Positions 54,391-64,000 of a stretch of DNA of 64,000 nt are shown here, one piece after another (the stretch's first letter is position 1; each line of letters opens with the position of its first letter). The position numbers were made by a program, and so were the translations under genes. The notes under the pieces are model-generated. The model was given only the letters and a program-made list of their open reading frames with translations. It made no database searches and was not told the origin of the DNA. Origin of the DNA: Cyrtodaria siliqua (lineage: Eukaryota; Mollusca; Bivalvia; Adapedonta; Hiatellidae); the NCBI GenBank assembly GCA_037043455.1, contig JAWPHD010000136.1:124001-188000 (forward strand). The letters run 5' to 3'.

Positions 54391-55949
54391 TGCGTCTACG
54401 ACTAAGAGCACGATTACACACTTCTAATGCTATATTGGTTCATATCATACAGATTAGTTTCATGCACGTGGTTTTGTGGTGTGCAAAAATGAGTCAGTAC
54501 AAGTGCTTAGGTTTTCTGCATTGCCATATATTTATGCGCAGTTTATAACATTGTATGTAAACATATGGAGAATGGGCATAGAACCTTCTTACCTGCAGAA
54601 CTGCAGAGTTGCTGCAAATTCTGTTGTAGACACTCCATTTACGATGGAGCCAAGTTTCCACTTCGCATATGCGGTGTCATATTGCATATGCGGTGACAGG
54701 AAGAAGACCTTAAATGAGCATGATAAAAAAATGACAAAATGAACACGAAGGGGGATCCTATCCCTCTGCCTCTAGAGACGCAGTTAGAAGTGTCTAAATA
54801 GCATAGTCAGTAGAAAATAGAAACAATTATACCAATACCAGTCTCAGAACGAAATGAGCGCATTAAGTTGACGTTCTGCAACGCTCACCTTTCTTGACAG
54901 TAGGCGTCGGATCATCGGATCGGAAGTCAAAACAACTATGCCACTTCCGATTGTAAGTATGTCACAAAGTGCTCTCCAACTTCCTCCAATAATACAACCA
55001 GCAGACATGTTATGTCTGGTGTAGACATTTTATGTCTGGTGTTACAATGTATATGATATAATCAAAATAAGTAAATAAATATGTCTCACAAACAATTACC
55101 TTCTGAGAATAAACAAGAATATGATGACTAATCTTAGAGAATGATGGTAATATTGGCGCGCATAAGGAACAGAAATAGCAGCTTAATATAGTCTAGCCGA
55201 ACTAGTATATGCATTATATGAGCTACATGATAATTTCGATGAAGTTCACTTTTAAAGTGAATATTTTCTAGATCTAAAGTCCCATCGATTTGAATAATTG
55301 TGCAACGAGTAAAGAGCTCACATTTCATCATTTATAAATGGAGCCCGGAAATGATTTCAGCAGGTGGTCAATGTTCAACGTCACACTGAAAATGTCCTTG
55401 AAACAAATAGCTGCAATTTTGTAAATGTGTTTTGTGACAATTATACAAGCGCAAGAGATTAGCTTTTAGTTTGCTTTTCAAAGATCGATTTATGCACATG
55501 GAGCTATGAAGTTGTTCACCAAAAGTTCGTGTAATGTTAATTTACAAAATAATGTTATTATGTTAATGCTTACAAAATAAAGCTACTGATGCCAAGGCTA
55601 AATACATCGTAAACCGAAGGAAAATGAGTTTATTATATACTTCCCAGTGAAATAGTGGATTGTATGGATAGAATAAACCTTATATTCTCATTGTTTATAT
55701 TTTCACAGTGAGTATATAAGAACTTATATAAGAACTTATATTTTCGCTGCCGGAAAAAATGGAACTACTTTTTTCTACATTTGCTATTCGTGTCAAAGTT
55801 TAGGACTATATTCTATGCGCACTAAATATATGTAAATCGCCTCACGCGCTGGCGTTACTATATTTATCCGCGAATACGTTAAAGGGGAACTGTCGGAACG
55901 AAACGTATTTTCTGTTTGAAACAGTTTGGTAGTGTTGCATGATAAAAAG
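54391..55949. other. Unassigned non-coding sequence
   Basis: Small local repeats only: GCATATGCGGTG doubled at about 54668 and 54692, and TATAAGAACTTA doubled near 55725-55740. Frames at 54300-54548 and 54476-54742 lack domains. Confidence 0.45.
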
Positions 55950-55957
55950 TATATAAT

Positions 55958-56142
55958 AAATAGAATATTTGTTGGTTTGTCGTGAATATGAAAATATAAG
56001 TTTTCTCACTTATCGATGAAAATAAATCCTATATTCACTAAAGCACTCGTGAAAATATAAGTTTTCTCACTTCTCGATGAAAATAAATCCTATATTTACT
56101 CCAAACCAACAAATATTCTCTATGTATTATCAGGGCTTTATT
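55958..56142. repeat. Hairpin element with the same outer ends as the Crypton hairpins
   Basis: The outer left end ATAAATAGAATAT and outer right end ATATTCTCTATGTA are the same words that bound 738-886 (ATAAATAGAATAT and ATATTCTCTATATA). The inner arms differ: TTTGTTGGTTTG pairs with CCAAACCAACAAA. Between them a 50 bp segment (GTGAA.ATATAAGTTTTCTCACTT, CGATGAAAATAAATCCTATATT) is tandemly doubled and itself partly self-complementary. Confidence 0.8.
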
Positions 56143-56409
56143 TAATTATCATTCCAGGTATTATTTAATCGGCAAACTAGATTATGAATATGGAGTTGTG
56201 CAACACTATGCCAATTATTTGTCTATCAATTCAACAGTTGAACACTCTGTATTGGGCATGTTTTACTCTATTCCGGTTCAGACAAAACGAAGAGAGCTAA
56301 TCAAAATGAAATGTCCATTTTCAAATCAAATTAAAATATATTTGTTTTTGATTCCGTGTTTTTAAGAAATAGGAATTGGGATTTTAGGTACATCTTTAAA
56401 ATGTTTGCC
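56143..56409. other. Unassigned non-coding sequence
   Basis: Nothing recognised. Confidence 0.4.
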
Positions 56410-56724
56410 AAATAACTCTATGTCAAAATGTGACAATAGTGTATTTGGCCAATGTTTACCCCTGATCATTGCATCATATTAGAACGCTAGGCCTTGCATT
56501 TGACAGATGTTTTTTTTCTTCAAATTTCCTTTACAACTTTATGTAAAAATGTGATCCAAAAGGTGCAGGACCAATTTTGATCCCATGGTCATAAAGTGTA
56601 CAACTGATATGGATGCTTCACATCAGGACCCTAGTTTTTAAAAGTGTGTTCCTATATATAACTCTATGTAAATATGTTATCCTTAGAGGTTGGGCCGATT
56701 TTGACCACAGGGCCATTGAAAATT
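56410..56724. repeat. Worn ~125 bp tandem repeat
   Basis: The phrase ACT.TATGTAAAAATGTGATCC-like recurs at about 56415, 56536 and 56662. A minus-strand relative lies in 16797-17005. Non-coding. Confidence 0.55.
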
Positions 56725-56935
56725 ACAGTTCGTCACCATGCTTTCCTCGTTAATTGTGCGATGACCGGACAGGCTGTGGACCCTATGATGACGTCTACCT
56801 AAAGCCCAAAAGGACGGTGACGTTTGATGTTTGTCTGCAATCTTGTCTTGTCGTGTCCTCAATGGTTTGTTCTCTTGTTGCTCTGGCTTTTACCAAGTCG
56901 CTGAGTACCTACTTTGTGGCTTTCTAGGCTATTGT
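56725..56935 (+). mobile_element. Penelope-like fragment: RT C-terminal end and start of 3' UTR
   Basis: ACAGTTCGTCACCATGCTTTCC, AATTGTGCGATGACCGGACAGG, GACGTCTACCTAAAGCCC (stop) and GACGGTGACGTTTGATGTTTG match 36590-36790. It ends abruptly at GTGGCTTTCTAGGCTATTG, where a 163 bp tandem repeat begins. The 3' end of the family reappears at 57990-58085, so the tandem repeat has split, or replaced, the UTR. Confidence 0.75.
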
Positions 56936-56944
56936 TTACACTAT

Positions 56945-57860
56945 TTTTAACTAAATCAAGGGCCATAACTCCAGTGTTACTGTTCCGATCTGGCTGGTTT
57001 TCAAACTTTTCCGAGCTTTCATCAATATTAACTATATGTGAAGATGCTAGAGTGTTCACGAGGCAAAAAACTGATTTTTTTTAGAAAAATCAAGGGCCAT
57101 AACTCCGGTATTATTCACTTGATTAGGCTGGCTTTCGAACTTGTCCGAGCTTTCATTAATATTAACAATCTGTGCAAGTTTGATAAAGATCAAATAATAA
57201 ATAAAGGTGCTACAGTGTTCACAAGGGTTAAGACGGCATTTTTCAGCAAAACAAGGGCCATACTTGTCCGAGCGTTCATTAATATTAACAATCTCTGCAA
57301 GTTTGATAAAGATCAAATAATAAATGAAGGTGCTAGAGTGTTCATAAGGCTTAATACGGCATTTTTCAGCAAAACAAGGGCCATAACTCTGGTTTTCCTG
57401 ACCTAATTTAGCTGTTTTCAGAACTTGTCCAAGCTTTTATTAGTATTAACAATCTCTGCAAGTTTGGTAAAGATCAAATAATACATGAAGGTGCTAGAGT
57501 GTTCACAAGGCAAAAACACGGCATTTTTCTGCGGGAAAAAAGAGTCATAACTCCGGTGTTACTTATTTGATTTGGCTGGTTTTCAAAATTCTCCGAGCTT
57601 TCATTGATATTAACAATCTCTGCAAGTTTGATATAGATCAAATAATAAATGAAGGTGTTATAGTGTTCACAAGGCTTAATATGACATTTTCAGCAAAACA
57701 AGGGTCCTAACTCCGGTGAAATTAATCCGATCTGGCTGGTTTTCGAACTTGTCCGGCTTTCATTGATATAAAGACACTGAAAAAGTTTCGTAAAGATCCG
57801 ATTAATAATGAAGGCACTAGAGTGTTCACAAGGCAAAAGTTAACGGACGACGGACGGACG
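56945..57860. repeat. ~163 bp tandem repeat, about 5.5 units
   Basis: Unit landmarks: AAGGGCCATAACTCCGGTGTTA, TTTGGCTGGTTTTCGAACTTGTCCGAGC, TTCATTAATATTAACAATCTCTGCAAGTTTG, AAAGATCAAATAATAAATGAAGG and AGTGTTCACAAGGC. Starts are at about 56961, 57092, 57254, 57377, 57541 and 57703; two units have ~30-40 bp deletions. The last ends in (ACGGACG)n at 57842-57866. The 122-codon frame at 57038-57406 is a by-product. Confidence 0.88.
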
Positions 57861-57989
57861 ACGGACAACTCGTCATCCCATAGCCCAGCAGAGCTAAACA
57901 CAAATGTGTGACAATTTTTCCCTGCGTGTTGTCATTTAGTTAACCCACTTAAACTCTAAAATATGTTATTATTGCATAAGTACTTGGAA

Positions 57990-58085
57990 TATTTTATAAT
58001 AGTCTTCTATAAAATCTTTCCTTTTCCCTTCGTAGCTGTCGTCCTTGAATGCTACTTTTCCTGTTCGAGTTTTATATCTATATTG
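57990..58085 (+). mobile_element. Penelope-like element extreme 3' end
   Basis: TAGCTGTCGTCCTTGAATGCTACTTTTCCTGTTCGAGTTTTATATC is the reverse complement of the outer edge of the 17640 and 21955 copies. Read in element orientation it gives the 3' terminus near 58070. Confidence 0.65.
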
Positions 58086-58179
58086 TATGCTAAAATGACG
58101 GAAATGGGGAAAATAAATGTCGGCGTACTTCTTGCACCCGTATTGTTTTGTTTTCGAGAATTTAGACGCTAATGTTTTG

Positions 58180-58232
58180 TGTTTTAAAAGAGTATGAGAG
58201 TGGACCTTTGGAAACGGCCGAACACGACAAAT
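58180..58232 (-). repeat. Inverted match to 53505-53555
   Basis: AAAAGAGTATGAGAGTGGACCTTTGGAAACGGCCGAACACG is the exact-looking reverse complement of the right part of the 53390-53555 repeat. Confidence 0.8.
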
Positions 58233-58320
58233 TGGGGAACGTTTACTTTGTGAGTTTTGGTGTAATGTGCTTTATGCAAGTTGTCTCTTCCAAGTTGGAT
58301 CGATCACTAATTGACCCTTT

Positions 58321-58527
58321 AGTGGAGTGCGTGGTCCAGTGGTAGAGCGCCGAACTCCAGATCGAGAGGTCGTGGGTTCGATCCTCGCCGCGGCCACGTT
58401 ATTTATCCTTGAGCAAGATAATTAATCCACATTGCTTAGTACTGGTTCTACCCAGGAAGCCATCGAGAGTCATTAATCTAAGTTGCAATAACTTGTTTCG
58501 CAATAGATGTAAAATAAATATGTTTCA
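58321..58527 (+). mobile_element. Full-length tRNA-derived SINE with 15 bp target duplication
   Basis: It is flanked by ACTAATTGACCCTTT at 58306-58320 and 58528-58542, a perfect 15 bp duplication. The head has an A-box (TGGTCCAGTGGTAGAGCG) and B-box (GGTCGTGGGTTCGATCC). The body contains CATTGCTTAGTACTGGTTCT and ACCCAGGAAGCCATCGAGAGT, and the 3' end is TGTAAAATAAATATGTTTCA. The 207 bp length and L1-like long duplication fit a LINE-mobilised SINE. A truncated copy lies at 15124-15308. The acceptor stem cannot pair, so it is not a tRNA gene. Confidence 0.93.
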
Positions 58528-58542
58528 ACTAATTGACCCTTT

Positions 58543-59384
58543 CTGGAGGCGCGTGCCTTTAACGAGTGTACCTTGTAAATTGCTTACATAAGTTGTTTTT
58601 CTGAAACTCCATCCACTTTAGGAACAGAATAGCTTTGTGCGATAGAGTATAGTGTTTTATCTATACCAGTAGTTTAGCTTGATATAGTTCTCAGTTTATA
58701 CCTGTATACTTTATCAAAAACAAGCGACATGCCAATAAGTAATGAATAAACAAGACACCCTATTTTGTTATTCCATATTGTGATAATACTCTTCGTGGCA
58801 ATATGATGCTTGTCGAAAACGTTTTAGCTTTAACATGACACCCATATGCAAATATGTCAATGCCACATGCCAAGCAGAACAATACGTTGAACTAAAATGA
58901 CTGGCTAGACAATTGTGCGATGCTACTGACACAAAATAAAATGCGTTCGCAGGAAATAAATGACAAACAAAAAGTACCAAATCAACAAACTTGTAAAGGT
59001 TGGAAATGAAACGAAATATAGTAGTGTCCTAAATCAGTTAGCTACTCTTTGAATATAATGAATTCATTTGACATAAAACTAATGACTCATGCTAGTATAA
59101 TATTAAATAAAATGATGCATGCTTTTCTAATTAAAAGGACTTATACTAGACAAATTAGAAGGACTTTAACTAGACAAATAAGAAGGACTTATACTAGACA
59201 AAAGTCTGTATAAAAGTCGAACATTCAGTGACTCATGCTATACTTTTTACAATGACGAATGCTTCGTAGATGCAATCGTACATCAATGTGTTGAAAAGCA
59301 CTATAGAAAAACATTTTTACTGCACATGCCGGCAATAAACAATTTTGTCTTATTGAGCCTCAATTCCCAGTGAACAAAATTTAC
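58543..59384. other. Unassigned non-coding sequence
   Basis: A short local triplication (AGGACTTATACTAGACAAATTAG-like at about 59137, 59159 and 59182) is the only structure seen. The 70-codon frame at 58768-58980 has no domain. Confidence 0.5.
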
Positions 59385-59709
59385 GTTTGGGACGGAGGTG
59401 ATGTCAATTCGTCTGATGACCTTGTGTTGTTTGCCCCGGGTTCAATCCTCCGTGGTGCCACTGAGTTTTGTCGGTGTGTTCTTGGGCAAGACACTTGCTC
59501 TTAGCCTCGTCCGTCGGATGGGGACGTAAACCAGGCGGTCCCGTATATCGGTATATCCTCCGAGCACGTTAAAGAACCGTAGAAATCTATTCGATAATAA
59601 GAGTTGGGCACGGTTCCCGGATTCCTATGAATCCTTCCCCTCTGGGGCGATCCTAAATAGCCTATACTGTTTTGATGCGCCGTTAATCAACATTCATTTC
59701 AATTCAATT
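59385..59709 (+). mobile_element. tRNA-derived SINE, longest copy of the 23673 family
   Basis: A B-box-like phrase (CCGGGTTCAATCC) is followed by TGTTCTTGGGCAAGACACTTGC, then the part shared with 23673-23885: GTCCGTCGGATGGGGACGTAAACC, CACGTTAAAGAACCGTAG and GGGCACGGTTCCCGGATTCC. It ends in ATTTCAATTCAATTG. The A-box side is weak, so the 5' boundary is approximate. TTGGGCAAGACACTT is a block I associate from memory with conserved metazoan SINE domains. Confidence 0.75.
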
Positions 59710-59753
59710 GTGTTGTTTGAGTAACGTAACGTCTTCTTTGACGTTACGTAACG

Positions 59754-60179
59754 TCTCACACCACAATCAATTTTCCATAGGGTCCCATTGTAATGTTTTT
59801 GTTCGTGGCATAGAGATAAAAAAGATTTTGCAACATGTATTTATGCTTAAATTCTTCATTGATCCAATATCTGCATGTTATTAACTTTTAACAAATATTT
59901 ACCCGATTGAATTTTTTTAATTTCATGTTTGCGTACACAAAAATACAACCCCTTGGAGATTAGACCCATGATGTGTAAAATGAGGCAGAATTAGCTAGAA
60001 ATCTTATATCAACATGCATTTTTCTGTGATCTCTACCTAAAATACTGTAGATTTAGAACCTGGTAAAGATAAATCAATGTATCCTGTAAAATGTAGAAAA
60101 GCGAACTTTTTTTTTTTTTATCTACCTCCTTCATCTGTAGGGCACGAGTATTCAAGGGAGATAATAGAGGTGTGAGTCC
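59754..60179. mobile_element. 0.43 kb element, copy 1 (TIR GTCTCACACCA)
   Basis: Ends GTCTCACACCA (59754-59764) and GGTGTGAGTCC (60169-60179) form a short inverted repeat. The interior (CATAGGGTCCCATTGTAATG, TGTTCGTGGCATAGAG, GATTAGACCCATGATGTG, TCCTTCATCTGTAGGGCACG) is nearly identical to 61136-61578. The poly-T length differs. A hairpin GTAACGTAACGTC...GACGTTACGTAAC abuts the left end. No open frame. Confidence 0.78.
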
Positions 60180-60865
60180 TTAAGGTGAATTTTTTTTCTA
60201 ATGATCACCTCAATAATAATTGAAAATGTATACAAATCAATTACATGCTGAAAAGTGCTAAAATTTTGATTCCAGGTTTATTGCTTTTCAAATTATTCAA
60301 GTTTTAGTGACCCAGGGTATTGCTCGAAATTCAGGCCGAGTACCTTTAATATTTTGAAAATCTACAGTAGTGATAAGGATTTTGCATTTTCCTGGTCATT
60401 TGTGCTCAGCTATGTCTGAAACGTTCAAATATACATGAAAAGGCATCTCTACATCTGAATATAGAATAAAAATGATCTTTAAGAAATGGTTATTGAGAAA
60501 AATGCTGAAAATAATAAACTCAGACTAAGGGTTACCTGTCAAAATTTTGATTTTCCAGGAAAAGTATCAGTCTCTCGCTTTAATTTTGACATTTTTTCAA
60601 AGTAGTCTGTCTTCATTGATATGTGTGTTTGTTTTACAAGCCAATAGCTGTAAAATAAAGCTAAAATTATGCTTATACCTGTATTGGTTTTGAAAATATA
60701 GTTAATTTTTAGTTAAACATGGTATCAAGTAAAATTTCAGCTAATTCCTGCAATATGAAGATAACTTAAAGAACTATACATACACAGACGGGATTTCTGA
60801 ATAACCGTGTTAACTGTGTCCTTACATGTCTGAAACGTTCACAGATACACAAACAATGCTTAGAG
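60180..60865. other. Unassigned sequence between the twin elements
   Basis: AT-rich; no gene or repeat match is seen. Confidence 0.45.
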
Positions 60866-61127
60866 GTGAAGGATGTAAGATACCCGTTCTGCAGCTCTAA
60901 AGCGCAATGGCTTAGAGATGAATGATGGAAATTCCCATTCTGAAGCTCTAAATTGCAAGGCATTAGAGAGTCTAAAGCGCAATGCCTTAACATTAAAGGA
61001 TGAAAGATAGCCGTTCTGCAGCTCTAAAGCGCAATACCTTAGAGATGACGGCTGAAAATGCCATTCTGCAGCTCTAAAGCGCAATGCCTTAAGAATAACG
61101 AATAAAAGATACCCATTCTGCAGCTCT
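60866..61127. repeat. ~57 bp tandem repeat, about 5 units
   Basis: The unit contains CATTCTGCAGCTCTAAAGCGCAATGCCTTAGAGATGA. Units at about 60892, 60948, 61013, 61067 and 61117 vary by substitutions and a ~20 bp local doublet near 60965. It directly abuts the second twin element. Confidence 0.85.
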
Positions 61128-61135
61128 TTCTTAAC

Positions 61136-61578
61136 GTCTCACACCACATTTAATTTTCCATAGGGTCCCATTGTAATGTTTTTGTTCGTGGCATAGAGAT
61201 AAAAAAGATTTTACAACATGTATTTATGCTTAAATTCTTCATTGATCCAATATCTGCATGTTATTAACTTTTAACAAATATTTACCAGATTGAACTTTTT
61301 TTAATTTCATGTTTGCGTGACACCTATCAAAATTTAGACAAAAATACAACGCCGTGGAGATTAGACCCATGATGTGTAAAATGAGGCAGAATTAGCTAGA
61401 AATCTTATATCAACATGCATTTTTCTGTGATCTCTTCCTAAAATGCTGTAGATTTAGAACCTGGTAAAGATAAATCAATGTATCCTGTAAAATGTAGAAA
61501 AGCGAACTTGCTTTTTTTATCTACCTCCTTCATCTGTAGGGCACGAGTATTCAAGGGAGATAATAGTGGTGTGAGTCC
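61136..61578. mobile_element. 0.43 kb element, copy 2
   Basis: Same orientation as 59754-60179, with ends GTCTCACACCA and TGGTGTGAGTCC. It has an extra 20 bp (GTGACACCTATCAAAATTTAG) absent from copy 1. TAAC occurs on both sides one base from the ends (61132-61135 and 61580-61583), a possible target duplication. The two copies flank about 950 bp like LTRs, but they lack TG...CA ends. Confidence 0.78.
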
Positions 61579-61773
61579 GTAACGTCTTCGTGACGTTGTC
61601 GTGCTAACTGCCATAAGTTGCTAGAAAGAAAACGTGCACTGTTGGCAACGTCGCTGTTCCAACATACAAGTACGTATTATCGCTTTAAAACACTATTTCT
61701 AACACAAATACAGCGTATTTATATTTTACAAGTCTGACTAATAGATAGAACAAACATAATGTAAATATAAGGA
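61579..61773. other. Short unassigned segment 5' of a hairpin
   Basis: Starts AACGTCTTCGTGACGTTGTCG, echoing the hairpin left of the first twin element. It may be the non-palindromic part of a hairpin-ended element, but there is no second copy to prove it. Confidence 0.4.
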
Positions 61774-61915
61774 TTGAATTCTATATTTCGATCTTTCTAC
61801 GGAGTATGAAATACATTAGCTAATTTAAAGTTAACGAGAAGCCCTTCGGGCTTTATGCACTTTAGACAAGTCTGGTGTTGTTCATACGGTAGAAAGATCT
61901 AAATATCGAATTCAA
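61774..61915. repeat. Hairpin (foldback) element
   Basis: TTGAATTCTATATTTCGATCTTTCTACGG...TATGAA (61774-61810) pairs with TTCATACGGTAGAAAGATCTAAATATCGAATTCAA (61881-61915). The tip carries GAAGCCCTTCGGGCTT. Same layout as the other single-hairpin elements, different sequence. Confidence 0.85.
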
Positions 61916-62977
61916 TTATTGAATAGATCTAAAATGGGTCTTTTCTAGACAGATCCTGAAATGTATTGCAATGAAGCATGTAGACCACTCAACACCCAAT
62001 ACATGCACATACATACATATATACATGTATATGGAATACCATTTATAAACTGAAACGTTGTTTCAACGAAAACATAAATTTCCATATATAATGTTTTACA
62101 AGCTTTTTTCCCTACGTCAGTTCACATTTAAGCGAAGACGTGGATATGGAGTTCTAGTTTGGTTCGATATAAAAATGTAAAATAAACGTCGTAATGCAGT
62201 TGTTGTTGTTGTTCAAGCTGAAATAACAGTTTTTGTCAATATGCACTATATTTGATTAAAGTATGGTCGTTATTTATTGAAGCAACCAGATTACTCAATG
62301 TTATGTTTTAAAATTCACCAATACTATTCGGATTACATGCCATCACTGAGACATGTCGTCAGGTTCCGTGATTTTGTTAAAATAAATCGAAATTTAAAGT
62401 AATACTTAAAACGCTTTATCCAACACACAGACAATTTTGTTTTTCCTTTGAACCATTTGAACGACGTTTGATATGAGTGGCTTTGGCATCAGCGAATTAA
62501 AACAGACCGCTAAGAGCCTATACAGGTTCAAGTGAAATTACTGATATTCGAGTCCCCTTTTTCCTTTTTAATACATGTCAGTTTCGATAGAGTAATCAAG
62601 TTAAAAGACTACGTTCTCGATTTACAACATTAAAATGTTTCCACAAAATGTAAGTGTACATCTATTTCCAATTTTGACTTTGTTTTAAGCAAAGAGTTGT
62701 CATACACATGTTCTAAACTATATATTTGACCCCGGGAATTTGATATAAACACCATCCAGATAGTTGTTGAGTTATCCAATATTGAAATTAATAAAACAAT
62801 CCGATTATATAATCATGTGAGGCATTGTGATCACTGATTGTCAGTCGGCCGTCCGTCCGTCAACAATTTCTCAAAACGTCATCTCCTCTTTAACTACTGA
62901 TCAGAATTTAACCAAATTTGTCAGCGAACTTTCTTGCATGAAGCTGTTTTGAAGTTGTATATACCATGAGCACAGAG
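61916..62977. other. Unassigned sequence with a (CCGT)n-headed repeat
   Basis: 62848-62965 carries GTCCGTCCGTCAACAATTTCTCAAAACGTCATC and a further ~90 bp typical of a dispersed repeat. It resembles only the head of the 16272 and 57842 tandem repeats. A (TTG)n run lies at 62200-62212. No gene is seen. Confidence 0.45.
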
Positions 62978-64000
62978 AATGAATGAATGAATGGTGTTTT
63001 ACGGCAGGTCGACACATAAATATGTCGTATTGCGCGCAAAAACCGACAAAAGATGAAGAAATTAAGTAGTGATTAAAAAATAATGTAAATATATCAAGAT
63101 AAAACTATCACAAAATAAGGGATGATATGGTAGTAATATAAATTATATATGTAAATCAACAAATGCCCGTCAACGGGAATATAAACAAATAAATATATAT
63201 AAGAACACATTATAATAATTTATATAGTCTGATTTCTTTGAGGAAATCTAAAACAAGACTAAAATATATAGTATCAAATAACTCTTTCATAGTATTAACA
63301 TTGTAGTACCTTTGACGCATCTACACATTCCAACAAGATGTGTTTGACCGTTAACGGCGTAAAGCAATACATTCTGATAATTGCTCACCTTGTAATAAAT
63401 ATGAATGAGAATAACATGTATGCCCTATCCTGCAGGACAACATCCTCTCGACGAATGGGTCTACTAGAAGAACGCCATTCTTCAAGTAACGGTTTAATTG
63501 AATGGAGTTTATTGTTAACTCATAAATCCCAAGAGGTTTGCCAAGAGTTACGAATAAATGTGTTAATGCAACTTTTAAAGTCAGTATAAGGTAATTTAGC
63601 ATTATATATATGTAAATCTAAAGCTGCTTTAGCAGCACTATCAGCTCTATCATTACCACGTATTCCTACATGGCTTGGAAGCCAGCAGAAAATAATAACA
63701 TTATCAACTATAAGAGAATTGTACTTTTCTAAAAGCTGAAGCACAGCTGGGTTATCATGTTTCATATTACAAAATGGTCTTCATCAGATTCCTGAATATA
63801 ATTTAAGGCAAGTTCAATTGCCTTAAGTTCAGCTGAAAAGATAGAGGCCTTGTCAGGCAGGCGGCTCTTTATGCTGTGTTTGTGAATAACAGCTCTGCAG
63901 CTACCTTATCTCCATCTTTAGAACCATCTTTAGAACCATCTGTGTATATATGTTGAAAGTTACTGTATTTCGATTTAATTTCATTAAATTTGCTTTGAAA
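62978..64000 (-). mobile_element. I/Jockey-like LINE, 3' end, cut by the window edge
   Basis: On the minus strand the order is RNase H domain (64000 to about 63640), a conserved post-RNase H region (about 63600-63300), then the 3' UTR shared with 20001-20219 and an (ATTC)n tail at about 62992-62978. RNase H downstream of RT in a LINE points to the I, Jockey-related or Nimb-like clades. The RT itself would lie beyond position 64000. Confidence 0.82.
63235..64000 (-). pseudogene. LINE RNase H and C-terminal region, broken
   Basis: The N-terminal part reads HIYTDGSKDGSKDGD, with the first catalytic Asp and a duplicated GSKD. A frameshift follows, then IFSAELKAIELALNYIQ with the catalytic Glu, and an in-frame stop near 63766. 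The SDSKS-like segment with the third Asp is missing. The next frame gives LLEKYNSLIVDNVIIFCWLPSHVGIRGNDRAD with the last Asp. After another frameshift, EEWRSSSRPIRREDVV, GHTCYSHSYLL and LTVKHILLECVD match the conserved tail of such ORF2 proteins. At least three frame breaks make it inactive. Confidence 0.82.

Noticed and set aside
59754..61578. LTR retrotransposon with 0.43 kb LTRs
   Set aside because: Ends are not TG...CA, there is no primer-binding site or polypurine tract that I can see, and the inside is a 57 bp tandem repeat plus AT-rich filler.

Overview
The window looks like non-coding, repeat-rich DNA from an invertebrate animal, most likely a bivalve mollusc. The evidence is AT-rich eukaryotic sequence, tRNA-derived SINEs with target-site duplications, LINE relics, a Penelope-like retroelement relic with GIY-YIG and reverse-transcriptase motifs, an animal-type Crypton (DUF3504/ZMYM-like tyrosine recombinase) with a spliceosomal intron, and long minisatellites. 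The bivalve call rests on my memory of the SINE and LINE families, not on a search. I see no intact host gene. Every protein signal I can name is a decayed mobile-element gene.

Layout. 0-8 kb: a 371 bp Crypton derivative with a terminal hairpin (521-891), a truncated MITE, a 22 bp tandem repeat, a 5'-truncated LINE (5026-6000) and one half of a dispersed repeat pair. 8.3-11.3 kb: about 100 copies of a 24 bp minisatellite, split by a 652 bp MITE with a TTA target duplication. 11.3-20.7 kb: a hairpin element, the second dispersed-repeat copy, a SINE, a 33 bp minisatellite, about 160 bp repeats, a Penelope-like relic (about 17.64-19.61 kb) and a LINE 3' end followed by a 57 bp repeat. 21-51 kb: a nest of related blocks in tandem and inverted order. 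Copy I (23739-29498) and copy II (29499 to about 37410) are head-to-tail and share 180 bp repeats, 108 bp repeats, a 0.9 kb foldback palindrome, tRNA-like SINEs and the C-terminal codons plus 3' UTR of the Penelope-like element. Copies III and IV (45.6-50.9 kb) run the other way.

Between those arms sit a CGACAA-rich palindromic element (38.7-39.85 kb) and the longest Crypton copy (39881-42815), which ends in the same hairpin as the derivative at 521-891. 51-64 kb: sparse sequence with a 12 x 40 bp near-perfect minisatellite (52881-53360), another hairpin element, a 163 bp tandem repeat, a SINE with a perfect 15 bp target duplication, two direct copies of a 0.43 kb element, and an I/Jockey-like LINE 3' end that runs off the window.

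How it fits together. The window records repeated cycles of insertion, internal duplication and decay. Several events can be ordered because one repeat supplies the empty-site or pre-expansion reference for another. The most interesting signal is a set of elements that each carry one hairpin near one end; one member encodes a Crypton-type recombinase and one member's insertion is confirmed against a paralogous empty site.
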